A stretch of DNA of 64,000 bases from Planctomycetaceae bacterium (GTDB lineage: Bacteria > Planctomycetota > Planctomycetia > Planctomycetales > Planctomycetaceae). The DNA lies in contig JAKFUG010000014.1 of assembly GCA_021732785.1 (NCBI GenBank), positions 1 through 64,000 on the forward strand, read 5' to 3'. The translations under genes were made by a program, and so were the position numbers. Positions 34,077-43,410 of this stretch are shown here, one piece after another (within the stretch, counting starts at the first letter, position 1; every line of letters begins with the position of its first letter). The notes under the pieces are model-generated. The model saw only the letters and a list, made by a program, of their open reading frames with translations, was not told where the DNA came from and made no database searches.

Positions 34077-36737
34077 ATGCTCCGGATCATTCAGAATCAG
34101 AACGCCGCCGCGGCCCAGTCCTATTACTCCCACGCCGACTATTACAGTGAGGGGCAGGAGTTGATCGGGGAGTGGGGTGGCCACGCCGCGGCGAAGTTGG
34201 GACTGTCCGGGGAGGTTGACCGACTCGCCTTTCAGGCCCTCTGTGAGAATCGGCATCCGCAGACTGGCGACCAATTGACGGCCCGGATGAAGGCCGATCG
34301 GACGGTCGGCTACGATTTCAATTTCCATGCCCCCAAATCGGTCTCGGTCGTCTACGCACTGACGCGCGACGAGCGGATTCTGGAAGCCTTTCGCGCCGCG
34401 GTCAGCGAGACAATGCAACTGCTGGAACAGGATGCGAAGACCCGCATCCGCAAGCGGGGGGAAATGGCCGAGCGGACCACCGGGAATCTCTGCTGGGCCG
34501 AGTTCATCCATTTCACCGCCCGGCCGGTGAACGGCGAACCCGATCCCCACCTCCATGCCCACAACTTCGTGTTCAACGTCACGCACGATGAGACGGAACG
34601 GGCATGGAAAGCGGTCCAGTTCCGGGAAATCAAGCGGGATAGTCCTTACTACGAAGCGGTGTTTCACGCCGGTTTCGCGGCCCGGTTGCGCGAACTCGGC
34701 TATGACATCACCCGTGGAAAGAAATCCTGGGAAATCACCGGTGTCGAACCGGCGGTGATTCGCGGCTTCTCCCGCCGCACCGCCCTGATCGAAGAACTCG
34801 CCCGTGACAAAGGGATCGTTGATCCCCTCGAAAAAGACACGCTGGGGGCGAAGACACGGGAAGCCAAAGCCCCCCACCGCACCACCACGGAGTTGCGGGA
34901 GGCGTGGTCGGCCCGGCTCACTTCCGAGCAGCGACAACAAATCGCCGACATCGGCTGTGCCGCCCACCGGGGTGTGGTCGCGGCCCCCCGCGTCACCGCC
35001 GCGCAAGCACTGGGCCATGCAACGGCACATGAATTCGAGCAGCAATCCGTCATCCCGGCCCGCCGCTTGTTGGCGACCGCCTTACGTTATGGCGTCGGCG
35101 ACGTCCGACTGCATGACGTGGAAACAACACTCCCGCAGACCGATCTGATTGTCCGCGACTGGGAGGGCCGCCGGATGGCCACCACGCGCGAAGTCCTCGC
35201 GGAAGAACGGGCGCTGCTGGCATTCGCGCGGGATGGGCGGGCGACACAATCCCCGCTGAACGACCATTGGCAAATTCAACGCACCTGGTTGAATGCCGGT
35301 CAACAAGCCGCTGTCCGGCAAATCGTCGCGGCTCCGGATCGCGTGATCCTGCTCCACGGGAAAGCGGGAACCGGAAAAACGAGTTTGATGCAGGAAGCGG
35401 TCGCCGCCATTGAAGCCGGGGGTCACACGGTGTTGACACTCGCTCCCTCCGCGGAAGCCAGCCGCGGCGTCCTGCGGGCCGAAGGATTCGAGACGGCGGA
35501 GACTGTGGCCCGGTTTCTGGTCGATCCGAACTTACAAGCCGCGGCCTCTAATCAAGTCATCTGGATCGACGAAGCCGGATTGTTGGGCACGAAGACGTTG
35601 GCCCAGGTCTTTGCGATGGCCGAGAGAATTCACGCGCGGGTGATCCTGTCCGGGGATTGGCGGCAACATCGGAGCGTCGAACGCGGGGCCGCGTTGCGGT
35701 TGCTCGAAACCGATGCCGGTCTGAAACCAGCGACGGTCCATTCCATTCAACGCCAGCGCGGCGCGTACCGCGAAGCCGTGGCGAATCTGGCGAGTGGTCA
35801 AACGCTGAAAGGCTTCGAAGCCCTCGATCAACTCGGCTGGGTGCAGGAATTACCGGCCGGGGAACGCGAAGCGCGCGTGGCCACCGAATATCTGGCAGGT
35901 CTCGACCGGCGGGAAGAGACGCTGGTCATTTGCCCCACCCATGCGGAAGGAGATCGTTGCACCGCGGCCATTCGTGAGAAATTGTGGGAAGCCGGTCGAC
36001 TCGGTTCCGACGAGAAAGAAATGTTGCAACTGGTGCCGAAGCATCTCACGGTCGCGGAGCGGGCCGATCCCGTGAACTACGAAACCGGCGATCTCGTGGT
36101 GCTGATGCAGAACGCTCCCGGCTATCGCAAAGGTACACGGTTGGCGTATACCCCCGCGCTCGATTCACTCCTGCCCCAACTGGCCGAAAAAGTACAGGTC
36201 TTTCGACCGGCGAAGTTGCCTGTGGCCGTGGGTGACAAACTGAGATTCACGGCGGGCGGCACGTCGCTGGATGGCCATCGACTCAATAACGGGGCCACCT
36301 ATGACGTTGCCGGGTTCACGCCGACGGGCCAAATCGTTCTAAACAACGGGTGGAAGATTTCAGCCGATTGGGGGCATGTGGCCCGTGGGTTTGTATCGAC
36401 TTCGCATGCGAGTCAGGGACGTTCGGTGGATCGCGTGATCCTCTGCCAATCGGCCCAATCGCAAGGAGCGGCCAGTCAGGAGCAGTTCTATGTGTCCGCG
36501 TCTCGTGGCAAAGCGAGTTGCCTGATTCTGTGCGATTCCAAAGCGACTGTCCGCGATCAATTAAGCCGCTCCGAAGTCACGCTGTCGGCGATGGAGTTCG
36601 TTCGTCACCAGCCCCGCGCACGGCAACGGGCGCGGACCGATTGGTGGAATCGGTTGACCAGTTACGTGCGCACGCTCCATGAACATCTCGCCCCGCGACT
36701 CTCCCGCGGTGATCGGAGTCTCGCCTATGTTCGATGA
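34077..36737 (+). CDS. MobF-type relaxase/helicase (TrwC-like)
   Basis: The 886-residue protein begins MLRIIQNQNAAAAQSYYS, with tyrosines at 17-18 and 22-23 as candidate catalytic residues. The three-histidine metal site follows as PDPHLHAHNFVFN (about 154-166), after GYDFNFHAPKSVSVVYAL. The C-terminal half is a RecD-like SF1 helicase: LHGKAGTGKT (about 424-433), VIWIDEAGLLG, and the late FVSTSHASQGRSVDRVI and FYVSASRG motifs. It nicks one strand at oriT, stays attached and unwinds the DNA. Slightly shorter than TrwC (~966). The oriT candidate lies directly upstream, and the coupling protein is encoded 14 kb downstream. Confidence 0.93.
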   Translation: MLRIIQNQNAAAAQSYYSHADYYSEGQELIGEWGGHAAAKLGLSGEVDRLAFQALCENRHPQTGDQLTARMKADRTVGYDFNFHAPKSVSVVYALTRDERILEAFRAAVSETMQLLEQDAKTRIRKRGEMAERTTGNLCWAEFIHFTARPVNGEPDPHLHAHNFVFNVTHDETERAWKAVQFREIKRDSPYYEAVFHAGFAARLRELGYDITRGKKSWEITGVEPAVIRGFSRRTALIEELARDKGIVDPLEKDTLGAKTREAKAPHRTTTELREAWSARLTSEQRQQIADIGCAAHRGVVAAPRVTAAQALGHATAHEFEQQSVIPARRLLATALRYGVGDVRLHDVETTLPQTDLIVRDWEGRRMATTREVLAEERALLAFARDGRATQSPLNDHWQIQRTWLNAGQQAAVRQIVAAPDRVILLHGKAGTGKTSLMQEAVAAIEAGGHTVLTLAPSAEASRGVLRAEGFETAETVARFLVDPNLQAAASNQVIWIDEAGLLGTKTLAQVFAMAERIHARVILSGDWRQHRSVERGAALRLLETDAGLKPATVHSIQRQRGAYREAVANLASGQTLKGFEALDQLGWVQELPAGEREARVATEYLAGLDRREETLVICPTHAEGDRCTAAIREKLWEAGRLGSDEKEMLQLVPKHLTVAERADPVNYETGDLVVLMQNAPGYRKGTRLAYTPALDSLLPQLAEKVQVFRPAKLPVAVGDKLRFTAGGTSLDGHRLNNGATYDVAGFTPTGQIVLNNGWKISADWGHVARGFVSTSHASQGRSVDRVILCQSAQSQGAASQEQFYVSASRGKASCLILCDSKATVRDQLSRSEVTLSAMEFVRHQPRARQRARTDWWNRLTSYVRTLHEHLAPRLSRGDRSLAYVR

Positions 36738-37134
36738 ATCTTCTTCTCTCGGAATCCACTTGCGGCATCCGGTGTCGTCCACCACTGACGACGAACGAGA
36801 CTTGAGCGCCTTTGCCAATGGTCGCATCGGTACGAAGCCGCAACTGACGATCACGTTTCGCCGCGTGTCGGGAGCGTCGCACTCCTTCGCTTACTCACAC
36901 CTCTATGCCATCACCACCGAGGCCGAAGCCGGGGGTTTCGTCGCCGAGTTTTCCCAACATCGCGTGCTGGTCGAAGGGCGAAATCTCCAACATCTCTTCC
37001 GGGTGTTCTGCGATCACAAAGTCCACACCATTCAGGAAACCAGTCCGTCGCAAGCGCTCGGAATGGAAGTGGATCAACCCGTGGTGCTGTCGATTCGCGT
37101 GCTGTCACTGGAAGAGTCGGACAGGGCTCGATAA
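36727..37134 (+). CDS. Hypothetical protein after relaxase
   Basis: The 135-residue protein starts at ATG 36727, inside the last codons of the relaxase gene, implying coupled translation. It is predicted mixed alpha/beta, with LTITFRRVSGASHSFAYSHLYAI and VLVEGRNLQHLFRVFCDHKVHTI. I recognise no family. Possibly a relaxase accessory protein. Confidence 0.65.
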   Translation: MFDESSSLGIHLRHPVSSTTDDERDLSAFANGRIGTKPQLTITFRRVSGASHSFAYSHLYAITTEAEAGGFVAEFSQHRVLVEGRNLQHLFRVFCDHKVHTIQETSPSQALGMEVDQPVVLSIRVLSLEESDRAR

Positions 37135-37195
37135 GGCCGTCGACATCCGGCAGGGAAGCCGCGGCGACGGTGCGTCTGACGCGCCGTCGCCGACA

Positions 37196-37239
37196 AACAA
37201 AAAAACGCTCGCGGGAGGTTCGGATCTCCCGCGAGCGTT
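37196..37239 (-). terminator. Rho-independent terminator
   Basis: AACGCTCGCGGGAG (37204-37217) pairs perfectly with CTCCCGCGAGCGTT (37226-37239) around an 8-base loop. On the minus strand the stem is followed by a run of T (plus-strand A's at 37199-37205). It terminates the zinc-ribbon gene at 37257-37559. Confidence 0.85.
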
Positions 37240-37256
37240 CCGCGTGGAAGGCGGGT

Positions 37257-37559
37257 TCAATCGTTCGCTACGGCTCGGCACGCGGGACAGAGTCCGCAAG
37301 AATTCGCCATCGGCAAGTCGAACGCCGGTTTGATCTTGGTCCAGCCTTCGCGACGGGCTTGGCCTTCGGTCTCGATTTCCATCCCGGCATCGCATTCCGT
37401 GCAAGTCAGACTGAAGACGGGCGTCATCATGGCGGACGGTGCATAGTCGAACGCCATTTCGCACAAGTCACACACGACGATTTTCGCGACCGGGGATTCG
37501 TCGCACGAAGCATCGACTTCCATCGGCGAGGCACAGCACGGACACACAAGAATGGTCAT
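37257..37559 (-). CDS. Zinc-ribbon protein
   Basis: The 100-residue protein has four CxxC pairs: CPCC near the start, CDLC, CTEC and CPAC at the end, so it should bind two zinc ions. I chose ATG at 37559 (MTILVCPCC...); the open frame extends 14 codons upstream without a ribosome site. The product is small and cytoplasmic. It sits between the relaxase block and ArdC and ends in a strong terminator. It may be a transcriptional or relaxosome accessory; this is unproven. Confidence 0.7.
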   Translation of the reverse strand: MTILVCPCCASPMEVDASCDESPVAKIVVCDLCEMAFDYAPSAMMTPVFSLTCTECDAGMEIETEGQARREGWTKIKPAFDLPMANSCGLCPACRAVAND

Positions 37560-37653
37560 GGGAGTTTCTTTCGTGAACTTGGGAACGAAGAGCGAGAACA
37601 AGACCGCGAACCCCGGCCGTCGTCACCGACGGCCGGGTGAACGAACTGGCAAC

Positions 37654-38559
37654 CTATTCCGCCGGTTGCGGCTGCAACCCGTGCAGGAAGTCCACCGCTT
37701 TCGAGGCATGCGAAGCGGCCGAGAACACCGCCCGCTTGTCGTCCTTCAAGACCTTCAGCCACGATTCGATGTAACTCGCATGGTCCTCGCGAACTTCGGG
37801 CGTGATCTGCAAATCGGCACACAGGAATGCCGAACCAAGTTCAGCGACCAATTCTTCCATCGCGTAGCCTTCATCGCCCCAGCGTTTTCGCCCGAATTCG
37901 CGGTTGAGCCGCGACGGATGACGAGTCAGATGCGTCAATTCATGGCAAAGTGTCGAGGCATGACTTTCGGCATCCCGAAACGCCTCGAACGGAGGCATCC
38001 GGATGTAGTCACCATCGATGGAGTAGTACGCCCGATTTCCGCCGGTGCGGATGTCGGCTTTCGTGTTGGTGAAGAACGTCTCCGCCCGTTCGATCCGCTC
38101 CAGTTTCTCCGTTGGCGGGTTCACCGTTGCAGAGAAGTGCTGCGGCAACCCTTCGCATTGGTCCGCACAGAAGACCGTGTATTCCTTCAGGAACGGAATC
38201 TCTTCCTCGGTCTCCTGCCCGTCCTCGGTCTGCTCCTTCTTCTTGAACGTCGCGGCGTACACGACGGGCGATCCCTTCTCGCCTTTCTTGACGTGCCCCC
38301 CCAATTCCTTCGCCTGCTGGAAGGTCAGCCAGAACGGCGACACAAACCCGGCGTCCTCAGCCGATGCCCACAACATCAGAATATTGATCCCCTTGTACGG
38401 CGTACCGTTGTGCCGCAACGGACGGGTAATGCGTCCGGCAGCGTGCTCGGCGTTCCACGGCTTGAGCCAGGGGCGAACCCCGTGCGAAAGCGCTTCGACG
38501 ATGGAATCGGTCACGCGGGTGTAGATGTCAGTGGGGGCGGTCTTGGTAGCGGCGGTCAT
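37654..38559 (-). CDS. ArdC-like antirestriction protein
   Basis: The 301-residue protein has the ArdC two-domain layout. An N-terminal ssDNA-binding domain spans about 8-135 (YTRVTDSIVEAL, RPWLKPW, YKGINILML, FWLTFQQAKELGG). A C-terminal zincin follows, with the CHELTHLTRH motif near 203-212. ArdC proteins protect incoming single-stranded plasmid DNA from restriction in the recipient. ATG at 38559 has a GGGAGAG ribosome site. Its place in the mobilization region fits early expression on transfer. Confidence 0.88.
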   Translation of the reverse strand: MTAATKTAPTDIYTRVTDSIVEALSHGVRPWLKPWNAEHAAGRITRPLRHNGTPYKGINILMLWASAEDAGFVSPFWLTFQQAKELGGHVKKGEKGSPVVYAATFKKKEQTEDGQETEEEIPFLKEYTVFCADQCEGLPQHFSATVNPPTEKLERIERAETFFTNTKADIRTGGNRAYYSIDGDYIRMPPFEAFRDAESHASTLCHELTHLTRHPSRLNREFGRKRWGDEGYAMEELVAELGSAFLCADLQITPEVREDHASYIESWLKVLKDDKRAVFSAASHASKAVDFLHGLQPQPAE

Positions 38560-39003
38560 GCGAAACTCTCCCTGATTGAAAATGAATCTGTCCGTGAGCC
38601 AAAAGCTCATGCTTTTTGGCGGACGGAACAGAGGCCCAAAAACACGGGGGGAGGGCAGTCCAGAGTGCGAACGCGGAGGGGCACCCGGTCTGCACAAGCG
38701 ACGCCAGGAGTGCGGAAGATCGGGGAGGGAGCCGCCTTCGTAGCGAAGCCTTGCTCTTGACGGCCCTGGGGGCAGAGCCCCACTCCAATCAACACCGCGC
38801 CGTCAGGCGACCGATTCAGGCCAAAGGCCGTCCGCACCAGCGGGCCGGAAGGGCGACAGCGTCGGGACTCCGACCGGAGCGAACAGCGGAGCCAGAAGGA
38901 ACGCGACGGCGATAGCCGGGGTGTCCGATTCGACTCGACAAGCCGTATCATCGCCTTTATTGTAACCAGAAGCTTCAGGTTACAAATCACCGCGGTTCAA
39001 ACG
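38560..39003. other. Intergenic region with 100-bp repeat copy
   Basis: No gene is supported. Bases 38798-38897 form one copy of a diverged ~100-bp direct repeat whose partner is 39861-39955 (both contain TCCGACCG-AGCGAACAGCG). The pair brackets the SprT-like gene. The rest may hold promoters for the divergent ArdC and SprT-like genes. Confidence 0.5.
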
Positions 39004-39696
39004 ATGCAGAAGCCAAGAATCTCGGGGAATTTCCGCAAAGCCTGCCTGATCGTCGCGAAACACTGTTATGGGGCTAAAGGCGTCTGGGCGTATGCGACAT
39101 TCGCCTTCATCAATCGGAAGTATTTCGGCAATCGCCTCCCTTGGCCGCACATCATTTGGGGGCTGACGGCACATGGGGCTTGCCTCGCGTGGGCCAGTTC
39201 TGCACGGGATCGGTCGCGTCCCCCCGTGATCCTGCTGCATCCCGCGCTGCTGAAGAAGATGGAAAAGGAAAACCCGTGGCAGATTCCAACCGCCTGGCTG
39301 GGGCCCTCGCTCGTCTTCGACGCCTTGCTGCACGAGTGCATGCACGTGCATATCGAGTACAACTTGGGAGGGCAAGACGGCCGCAGTTCCCACGATTGCC
39401 GTCGTTGGGTCCGGCAGGTCAATCGGCTCGCGCGCGAACTGGGCTATGCGGGGGTCCGCGCCGGGGGCACGAAGACGGTCCGCGTCCCGGATCACTCCGC
39501 GCCTCGCACCGTCCGCGGCAAGGTGGCCACCAAAGTGGTCCGGACCACCGATAGCAACATTCCCTATCCGGCGGTCACCGGCTTTCCGATGGCCTTGCGA
39601 CGTCACATGGGCGACGCGGACGAGTATTACAGTTGTCGCAAACTGCCACGCGGAGCGCCGAAGCTGGAGACCTTCACGCCGAAATTCGCCGAGTGA
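39004..39696 (+). CDS. SprT-like metallopeptidase-fold protein
   Basis: The 230-residue protein carries a zincin motif, LLHECMHVHIEY near residues 108-119, followed by GQDGRSSHDCRRWV, whose His could be the third ligand, as in SprT-like domains. It begins with a helical region (FRKACLIVAKHCYG). SprT-like proteins act on DNA-protein crosslinks or as uncharacterised proteases and are common on plasmids beside ArdC and relaxases. There is no signal peptide. It lies divergent from ardC, between two copies of a 100-bp repeat. Confidence 0.65.
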   Translation: MQKPRISGNFRKACLIVAKHCYGAKGVWAYATFAFINRKYFGNRLPWPHIIWGLTAHGACLAWASSARDRSRPPVILLHPALLKKMEKENPWQIPTAWLGPSLVFDALLHECMHVHIEYNLGGQDGRSSHDCRRWVRQVNRLARELGYAGVRAGGTKTVRVPDHSAPRTVRGKVATKVVRTTDSNIPYPAVTGFPMALRRHMGDADEYYSCRKLPRGAPKLETFTPKFAE

Positions 39697-40096
39697 ATGG
39701 CCGAGGAAACACGGAGTCTTACTTTATTCTTCCCAAGCCAGCGGCGATCCGCGATGCAGAAGTCACGCAGGTGCGCAACAGCGCGGGAGGCAACCGTCGA
39801 GCCTGTGTGGCTTCGATCTTGAGCGGCACGGGGGTCGGCAACCTCTTCAAGAAAGCGCAGCGCCGCCAGACGACGATTCCGACCGGAGGCCGCCGCACCA
39901 GCCGGCCGAAAGGGCGAGAGCATCGGTACTCCGACCGTAGCGAACAGCGCAGCCGGGGGGCCGAACAGAACACAACCGACTCGGCGTCGGACTCCGTGAT
40001 CACGTCGTCTATTCAGACCCCGGCTGTGCCCCGATTGCAGGCACGAAATCAGTCCGCTCCCCAAGGGGAGCGGACTGACAGGAATACCACAGCGCT
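39697..40096. other. Region with repeat copy and perfect hairpin
   Basis: I see no confident gene; a plus-strand frame overlapping the SprT-like gene end (to 40100) is low-complexity and probably not coding. It holds the second ~100-bp repeat (39861-39955) and a perfect hairpin, CAGTCCGCTCCCC-AA-GGGGAGCGGACTG (40050-40077). Confidence 0.45.
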
Positions 40097-40123
40097 GTGA
40101 TCGTCAGGCGATCACGTTTTTTT
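40097..40123 (+). terminator. Rho-independent terminator
   Basis: GTGATCG-TCAGG-CGATCAC followed by GTTTTTTT. It ends plus-strand transcription (SprT-like gene). Its right arm overlaps the stop codon of the convergent HTH gene. Confidence 0.8.
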
Positions 40124-40489
40124 GAGACCGAGATGTTTTTTGGCCCGCATCACAACGGTCCGGGCATTGGTATCTGTGAGGCCGAGCGATTTCGCAATCG
40201 CGGTAATGGACTCCCCGCGCAACAGCCGTCGCACTAACAACCGCCGATGCTGCCGATTTTTCGTGTGCGCGTGCAGTTTTTGCAAGATCAGTCGGTATTG
40301 AAGCCGCCGTTCTTCCCGAGCCGCGATCTCTTCGGCAGGCCCTTCCCCGCGGGCGGGGAGGTCCGCGGGGGAGACGTCGATTTCCCGGCGTGTCGCGCCG
40401 CCGAGCGCGCGCCCGCCTCTTTCCCGAATGTCATCCCACCGGGCGAACTTGAGCATGCCGAGAATCACAGGGTCCAGTTTTTTTGACAT
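40112..40489 (-). CDS. Sigma-region-4-like HTH protein
   Basis: The 125-residue protein ends in a helix-turn-helix, LLRGESITAIAKSLGLTDTNARTVVMRAKKHLG (split across about 88-120), matching sigma-70 region 4 or LuxR-type HTH sequences. There is no sigma region 2, so it is a DNA-binding protein rather than a full sigma factor. The central part is basic and acidic mixed helix (REERRLQYRLILQKLHAH). Probably a regulator of island genes. Confidence 0.6.
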   Translation of the reverse strand: MSKKLDPVILGMLKFARWDDIRERGGRALGGATRREIDVSPADLPARGEGPAEEIAAREERRLQYRLILQKLHAHTKNRQHRRLLVRRLLRGESITAIAKSLGLTDTNARTVVMRAKKHLGLKKT

Positions 40490-40511
40490 TTCCGTGTTCC
40501 TGTTTCAAGGG

Positions 40512-41135
40512 TTAAGTTCGGCCCCACAACGGGCCATCGAGCCCCTCACAGAGGGCGATGTAGAGATTACCGAGCATGGTCTGGGCGGCGCGATCGGTCC
40601 GGCGATACAGGTCGTATTGCTGCACAATCGCCTCGAACCGGGCCTCACGTTGGGCCTGCGTCGCCAACACGAAGTGCGTCCAACCATCAACTCCGCAGTG
40701 GGCGTTCATTTGCCGCCGCGTCACCACGAGTTGAAACGTCTCCCCGCGGAACTCCGGATCGCCACCGCATTCACCCCCTGCGGCGGCGACGTCGAGCGGC
40801 TTAGTCTCGATGTCGATGACGAAGTCGGTCACCCCGCGGAGGGCGTGTATCGGAAAATCGATAACGCCCGGTCCGCGATAGACGACCGGCCACTGCAAGC
40901 GTTGTTGGAAGGCCTGCGCTGCGGCATCGGTGACCGGCGTGTCGACGCGAAACGTCGTCTGGCCGAGCAGGTCATCCACGTTAGTTGACCGACCGCGGAA
41001 CAGGCGTGGGCGGCGGAGGGCGATCGTCACCTCCGCCCGATACGAGAGCGAGGACTCCCCTTTCATCGACGACCCGTTGTTGGTCGGCGGGATCAGTTTC
41101 AGGGTGCCGCTGAAGGATGGTGGCTCGGTTTCCAT
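40512..41135 (-). CDS. Hypothetical protein
   Basis: The 207-residue protein starts after an AAGGAA ribosome site at ATG 41135. It reads as a globular protein (SYRAEVTIALRRPRLFRGR, YRGPGVIDFPIHALRGVTDFVIDIETKPLDV) with an amphipathic C-terminus (TMLGNLYIALCEGLDG). No family is recognised. It lies 22 bp upstream of the HTH gene and is probably co-transcribed with it. Confidence 0.65.
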   Translation of the reverse strand: METEPPSFSGTLKLIPPTNNGSSMKGESSLSYRAEVTIALRRPRLFRGRSTNVDDLLGQTTFRVDTPVTDAAAQAFQQRLQWPVVYRGPGVIDFPIHALRGVTDFVIDIETKPLDVAAAGGECGGDPEFRGETFQLVVTRRQMNAHCGVDGWTHFVLATQAQREARFEAIVQQYDLYRRTDRAAQTMLGNLYIALCEGLDGPLWGRT

Positions 41136-41426
41136 GAGGGCGATTCCTTAATTGAGTGAGGAGCGTGAGAGGTTCGTTTTACCCACTCAAGAATCGCGTC
41201 TGACTCGACATGACCAAGGTCTAAAACAGGCTTTACATCGTGAAATCCGCTGTAATCCGCGGTGACCGCGGTTGCCCACCGCGGCCACCGCGGTCGCAGT
41301 CCATCGGAGCAAAGCCGCGCAGTGCAGACTGCTGCTAAGGAGATCAGAGACGGAGATCAGAAAGCACTTGCGTTCCGGCTGGTTTTGTGGCAGACAAAGG
41401 GAGAGTGCACCAACCGAATCGTCCCC

Positions 41427-41810
41427 ATGTCACAGGAAACTCCGCCAACACTGGCCTCCGCGAAAACCCCACAGCAGATTGCTGCTGATGCCGTGGGCAA
41501 GCTACGTCGACTCCACATCGAAGTCGATAAAGTCCGCATGGAAGATCCATCCAAACGATTCTCGGAACGCGTCATCGCCTTAATCGACTATGCCCAGGCA
41601 TTGACCGAAGGCGTGGCGAGTGGCGCGATCCTTGTCGGACAAACAAAAATTGCGGAGAGCCTGTTGGAGGTGGTTGCGGAACTGGATGCGTTTGGCGAAT
41701 ATTCCTTGGCGAGTAATTGCGGCGGGATTCTCAGCGGGATATCGGCCTGTGGGATCACTGCAGAGAATTGTCCGCTCGGCGGTCGGCGGATCGGGCCGGG
41801 TCATCCTTGA
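41427..41810 (+). CDS. Hypothetical protein preceding MoxR operon
   Basis: The 127-residue protein starts at ATG 41427 (MSQETPPTLASAK...). The frame is open for 55 codons more upstream, but that stretch is repetitive, with CCGCGG-rich codons. It is mainly helical (FSERVIALIDYAQALTEGV, IAESLLEVVAELDAFGEYSL). It ends 55 bp before the 514-residue gene and is likely the first gene of the conflict-type operon. Unrecognised. Confidence 0.55.
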   Translation: MSQETPPTLASAKTPQQIAADAVGKLRRLHIEVDKVRMEDPSKRFSERVIALIDYAQALTEGVASGAILVGQTKIAESLLEVVAELDAFGEYSLASNCGGILSGISACGITAENCPLGGRRIGPGHP

Positions 41811-41865
41811 GCCGGTATCGACGCGTATTTTCTCTGTGCCAAGCTGCTCATCATGAAGGGTTACC

Positions 41866-43410
41866 GTGGACAACCCGGACATCTCCCAGTACGGCGAAAT
41901 CACACTTGCGATTGAGCTAACTTACGACTCGGAAAACAGCGATCTAAGACAGGTTACGCTCAAATATCAAAAGTTTGTGTATCGCTGGATCCGGAAACTT
42001 GTTTTCGACGGAAAAGCCAAAGTCACAACTCGCGGGGGCCAAAAATCTCCGATGCGCGTGGCTCGCGCCCTCATTTCCCACTCTCTTGGGAAGAAATGGG
42101 ATGCACACTTGCTGGGTGAGCGTTGCGGTTACCACTACATCTCCGGTATCTGGGCGGGTTTACCAGATAAAGATGCGAACAAGACGCTGCTCGACATTTT
42201 TGGCACTGGTCCCGGTTGTTTGTACAATCTCTTTGACCCCGACTCGAAGCCCTTGCAGTTCCATGCGAAACACCTTCCATCCCATGCCGTCCGAGTCTTG
42301 GTCAAGACGGCTGTGGACGATGATGATCAGTTTGCCGACGCGAGTCCGGCTCTGCTCTGCCGAATCGTGAAGGGAATCGATCCCTTCACCGGCGAATTTA
42401 CCGCACAGAAATTTGACGGGCCCTTGTACGCCAAGGACGTTCGTTTCGGAGAATATTCTCCCCCCGTCGCAAACGAACCGCCCTCACAAAAAACTGTCGA
42501 CGAGAAAGAGGAGGGAACTGTCCCGCCTACTCCACACGACGAATTCTCCCCGGAATGCGTCTATGGCAACATCATCAGCGAGATCGAGCGTTTACTCCGC
42601 CGCCGCCCGGTGTTGGCGCAATTTCTGGAGCACGCGACCGATGGATTGATCGATCCGCGGGCCGGTTCGCCGCAGCTCGCGGCGGCGGTGAAGTCCCGTG
42701 AGTTTCCCCTCGGTAAGTTTTTGGCCAGCATCGTGCGCGAACTGGAAGAGTTCTCGGGAAGCGTCGCCGAATGGCAGGCGCTGGGAGAAGTCGCCGGGGG
42801 CTTGGTCGTGCTGGCGATCGACCGGAAATGGGTCGTCGAGCACAAAGCCAATGCCCGTACGGCGAGCGCCGAGTTTTCCGCGTATGATGAAATCTTGCAC
42901 CTCGGTGAGGGGCGAGAAGTGAATCTCTTGCACCTCCTCACCTGCGCCCTGGCCGATAGCCTCGCCCGGCTCGAAAACGTGTTTGGCAAACCTTCGAGCG
43001 ATGGTCGGCGTCTCCCGGACGTCGCTGTCCGCGGTCGTGGTAACGAGCCCGTTGATCTCGACATGGAAGCGCACTTGCGGATTCTGGATTTCGTGCTGCA
43101 ACCAACGAAGAAGATCGAGGCGAACGATCCGCAGCTCGTATCGCTGATGCAACAGTGCCGAGAGATTGTCACCGCGGCGTTTCAGGAAGGGGCGCCCTAT
43201 TACGCAACGGGAAAGACCTACCAGCCTCACATTGAGTTGCTACGGAACGAGTTGAAGCTCGTTGATGTCCTCCTCTTGTTCCCCAGCGGGGGAAAGCCCA
43301 ATTCGCTGCTACCTGACAACGCTGTTGTGTTGCGGAATTTGGGAAGAATTTTCGATGCCGTTCGAACCCGGACCAGCTCGCCCTTGCCAGGAAAATCATC
43401 CGACTCATGA
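41866..43410 (+). CDS. Unknown component of MoxR/FGE conflict-type operon
   Basis: The 514-residue protein starts with GTG at 41866 after GAAGGG. I recognise no domain. The first ~170 residues are alpha/beta (KYQKFVYRWIRKLVFDG, WDAHLLGERCGYHY). A linker around 200-225 is Pro/Glu-rich. The rest is helical (YGNIISEIERLLRRRPVLAQFLEH, LGKFLASIVRELEEF). Its stop overlaps the MoxR ATPase start by four bases, so it belongs functionally with it. In related NTP-dependent systems this position is taken by an effector or effector-associated protein; whether that holds here is unknown. Confidence 0.65.
   Translation: MDNPDISQYGEITLAIELTYDSENSDLRQVTLKYQKFVYRWIRKLVFDGKAKVTTRGGQKSPMRVARALISHSLGKKWDAHLLGERCGYHYISGIWAGLPDKDANKTLLDIFGTGPGCLYNLFDPDSKPLQFHAKHLPSHAVRVLVKTAVDDDDQFADASPALLCRIVKGIDPFTGEFTAQKFDGPLYAKDVRFGEYSPPVANEPPSQKTVDEKEEGTVPPTPHDEFSPECVYGNIISEIERLLRRRPVLAQFLEHATDGLIDPRAGSPQLAAAVKSREFPLGKFLASIVRELEEFSGSVAEWQALGEVAGGLVVLAIDRKWVVEHKANARTASAEFSAYDEILHLGEGREVNLLHLLTCALADSLARLENVFGKPSSDGRRLPDVAVRGRGNEPVDLDMEAHLRILDFVLQPTKKIEANDPQLVSLMQQCREIVTAAFQEGAPYYATGKTYQPHIELLRNELKLVDVLLLFPSGGKPNSLLPDNAVVLRNLGRIFDAVRTRTSSPLPGKSSDS

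Noticed and set aside
33225..35045. 606-codon open frame on the minus strand
   Set aside because: It runs antisense to the relaxase and the upstream gene. The relaxase has all expected motifs, so this frame is a composition artefact.
39633..40100. 155-codon plus-strand gene
   Set aside because: Overlaps the SprT-like gene end, is rich in Arg/Ser/Gln and contains the 100-bp repeat and a perfect hairpin; probably non-coding.
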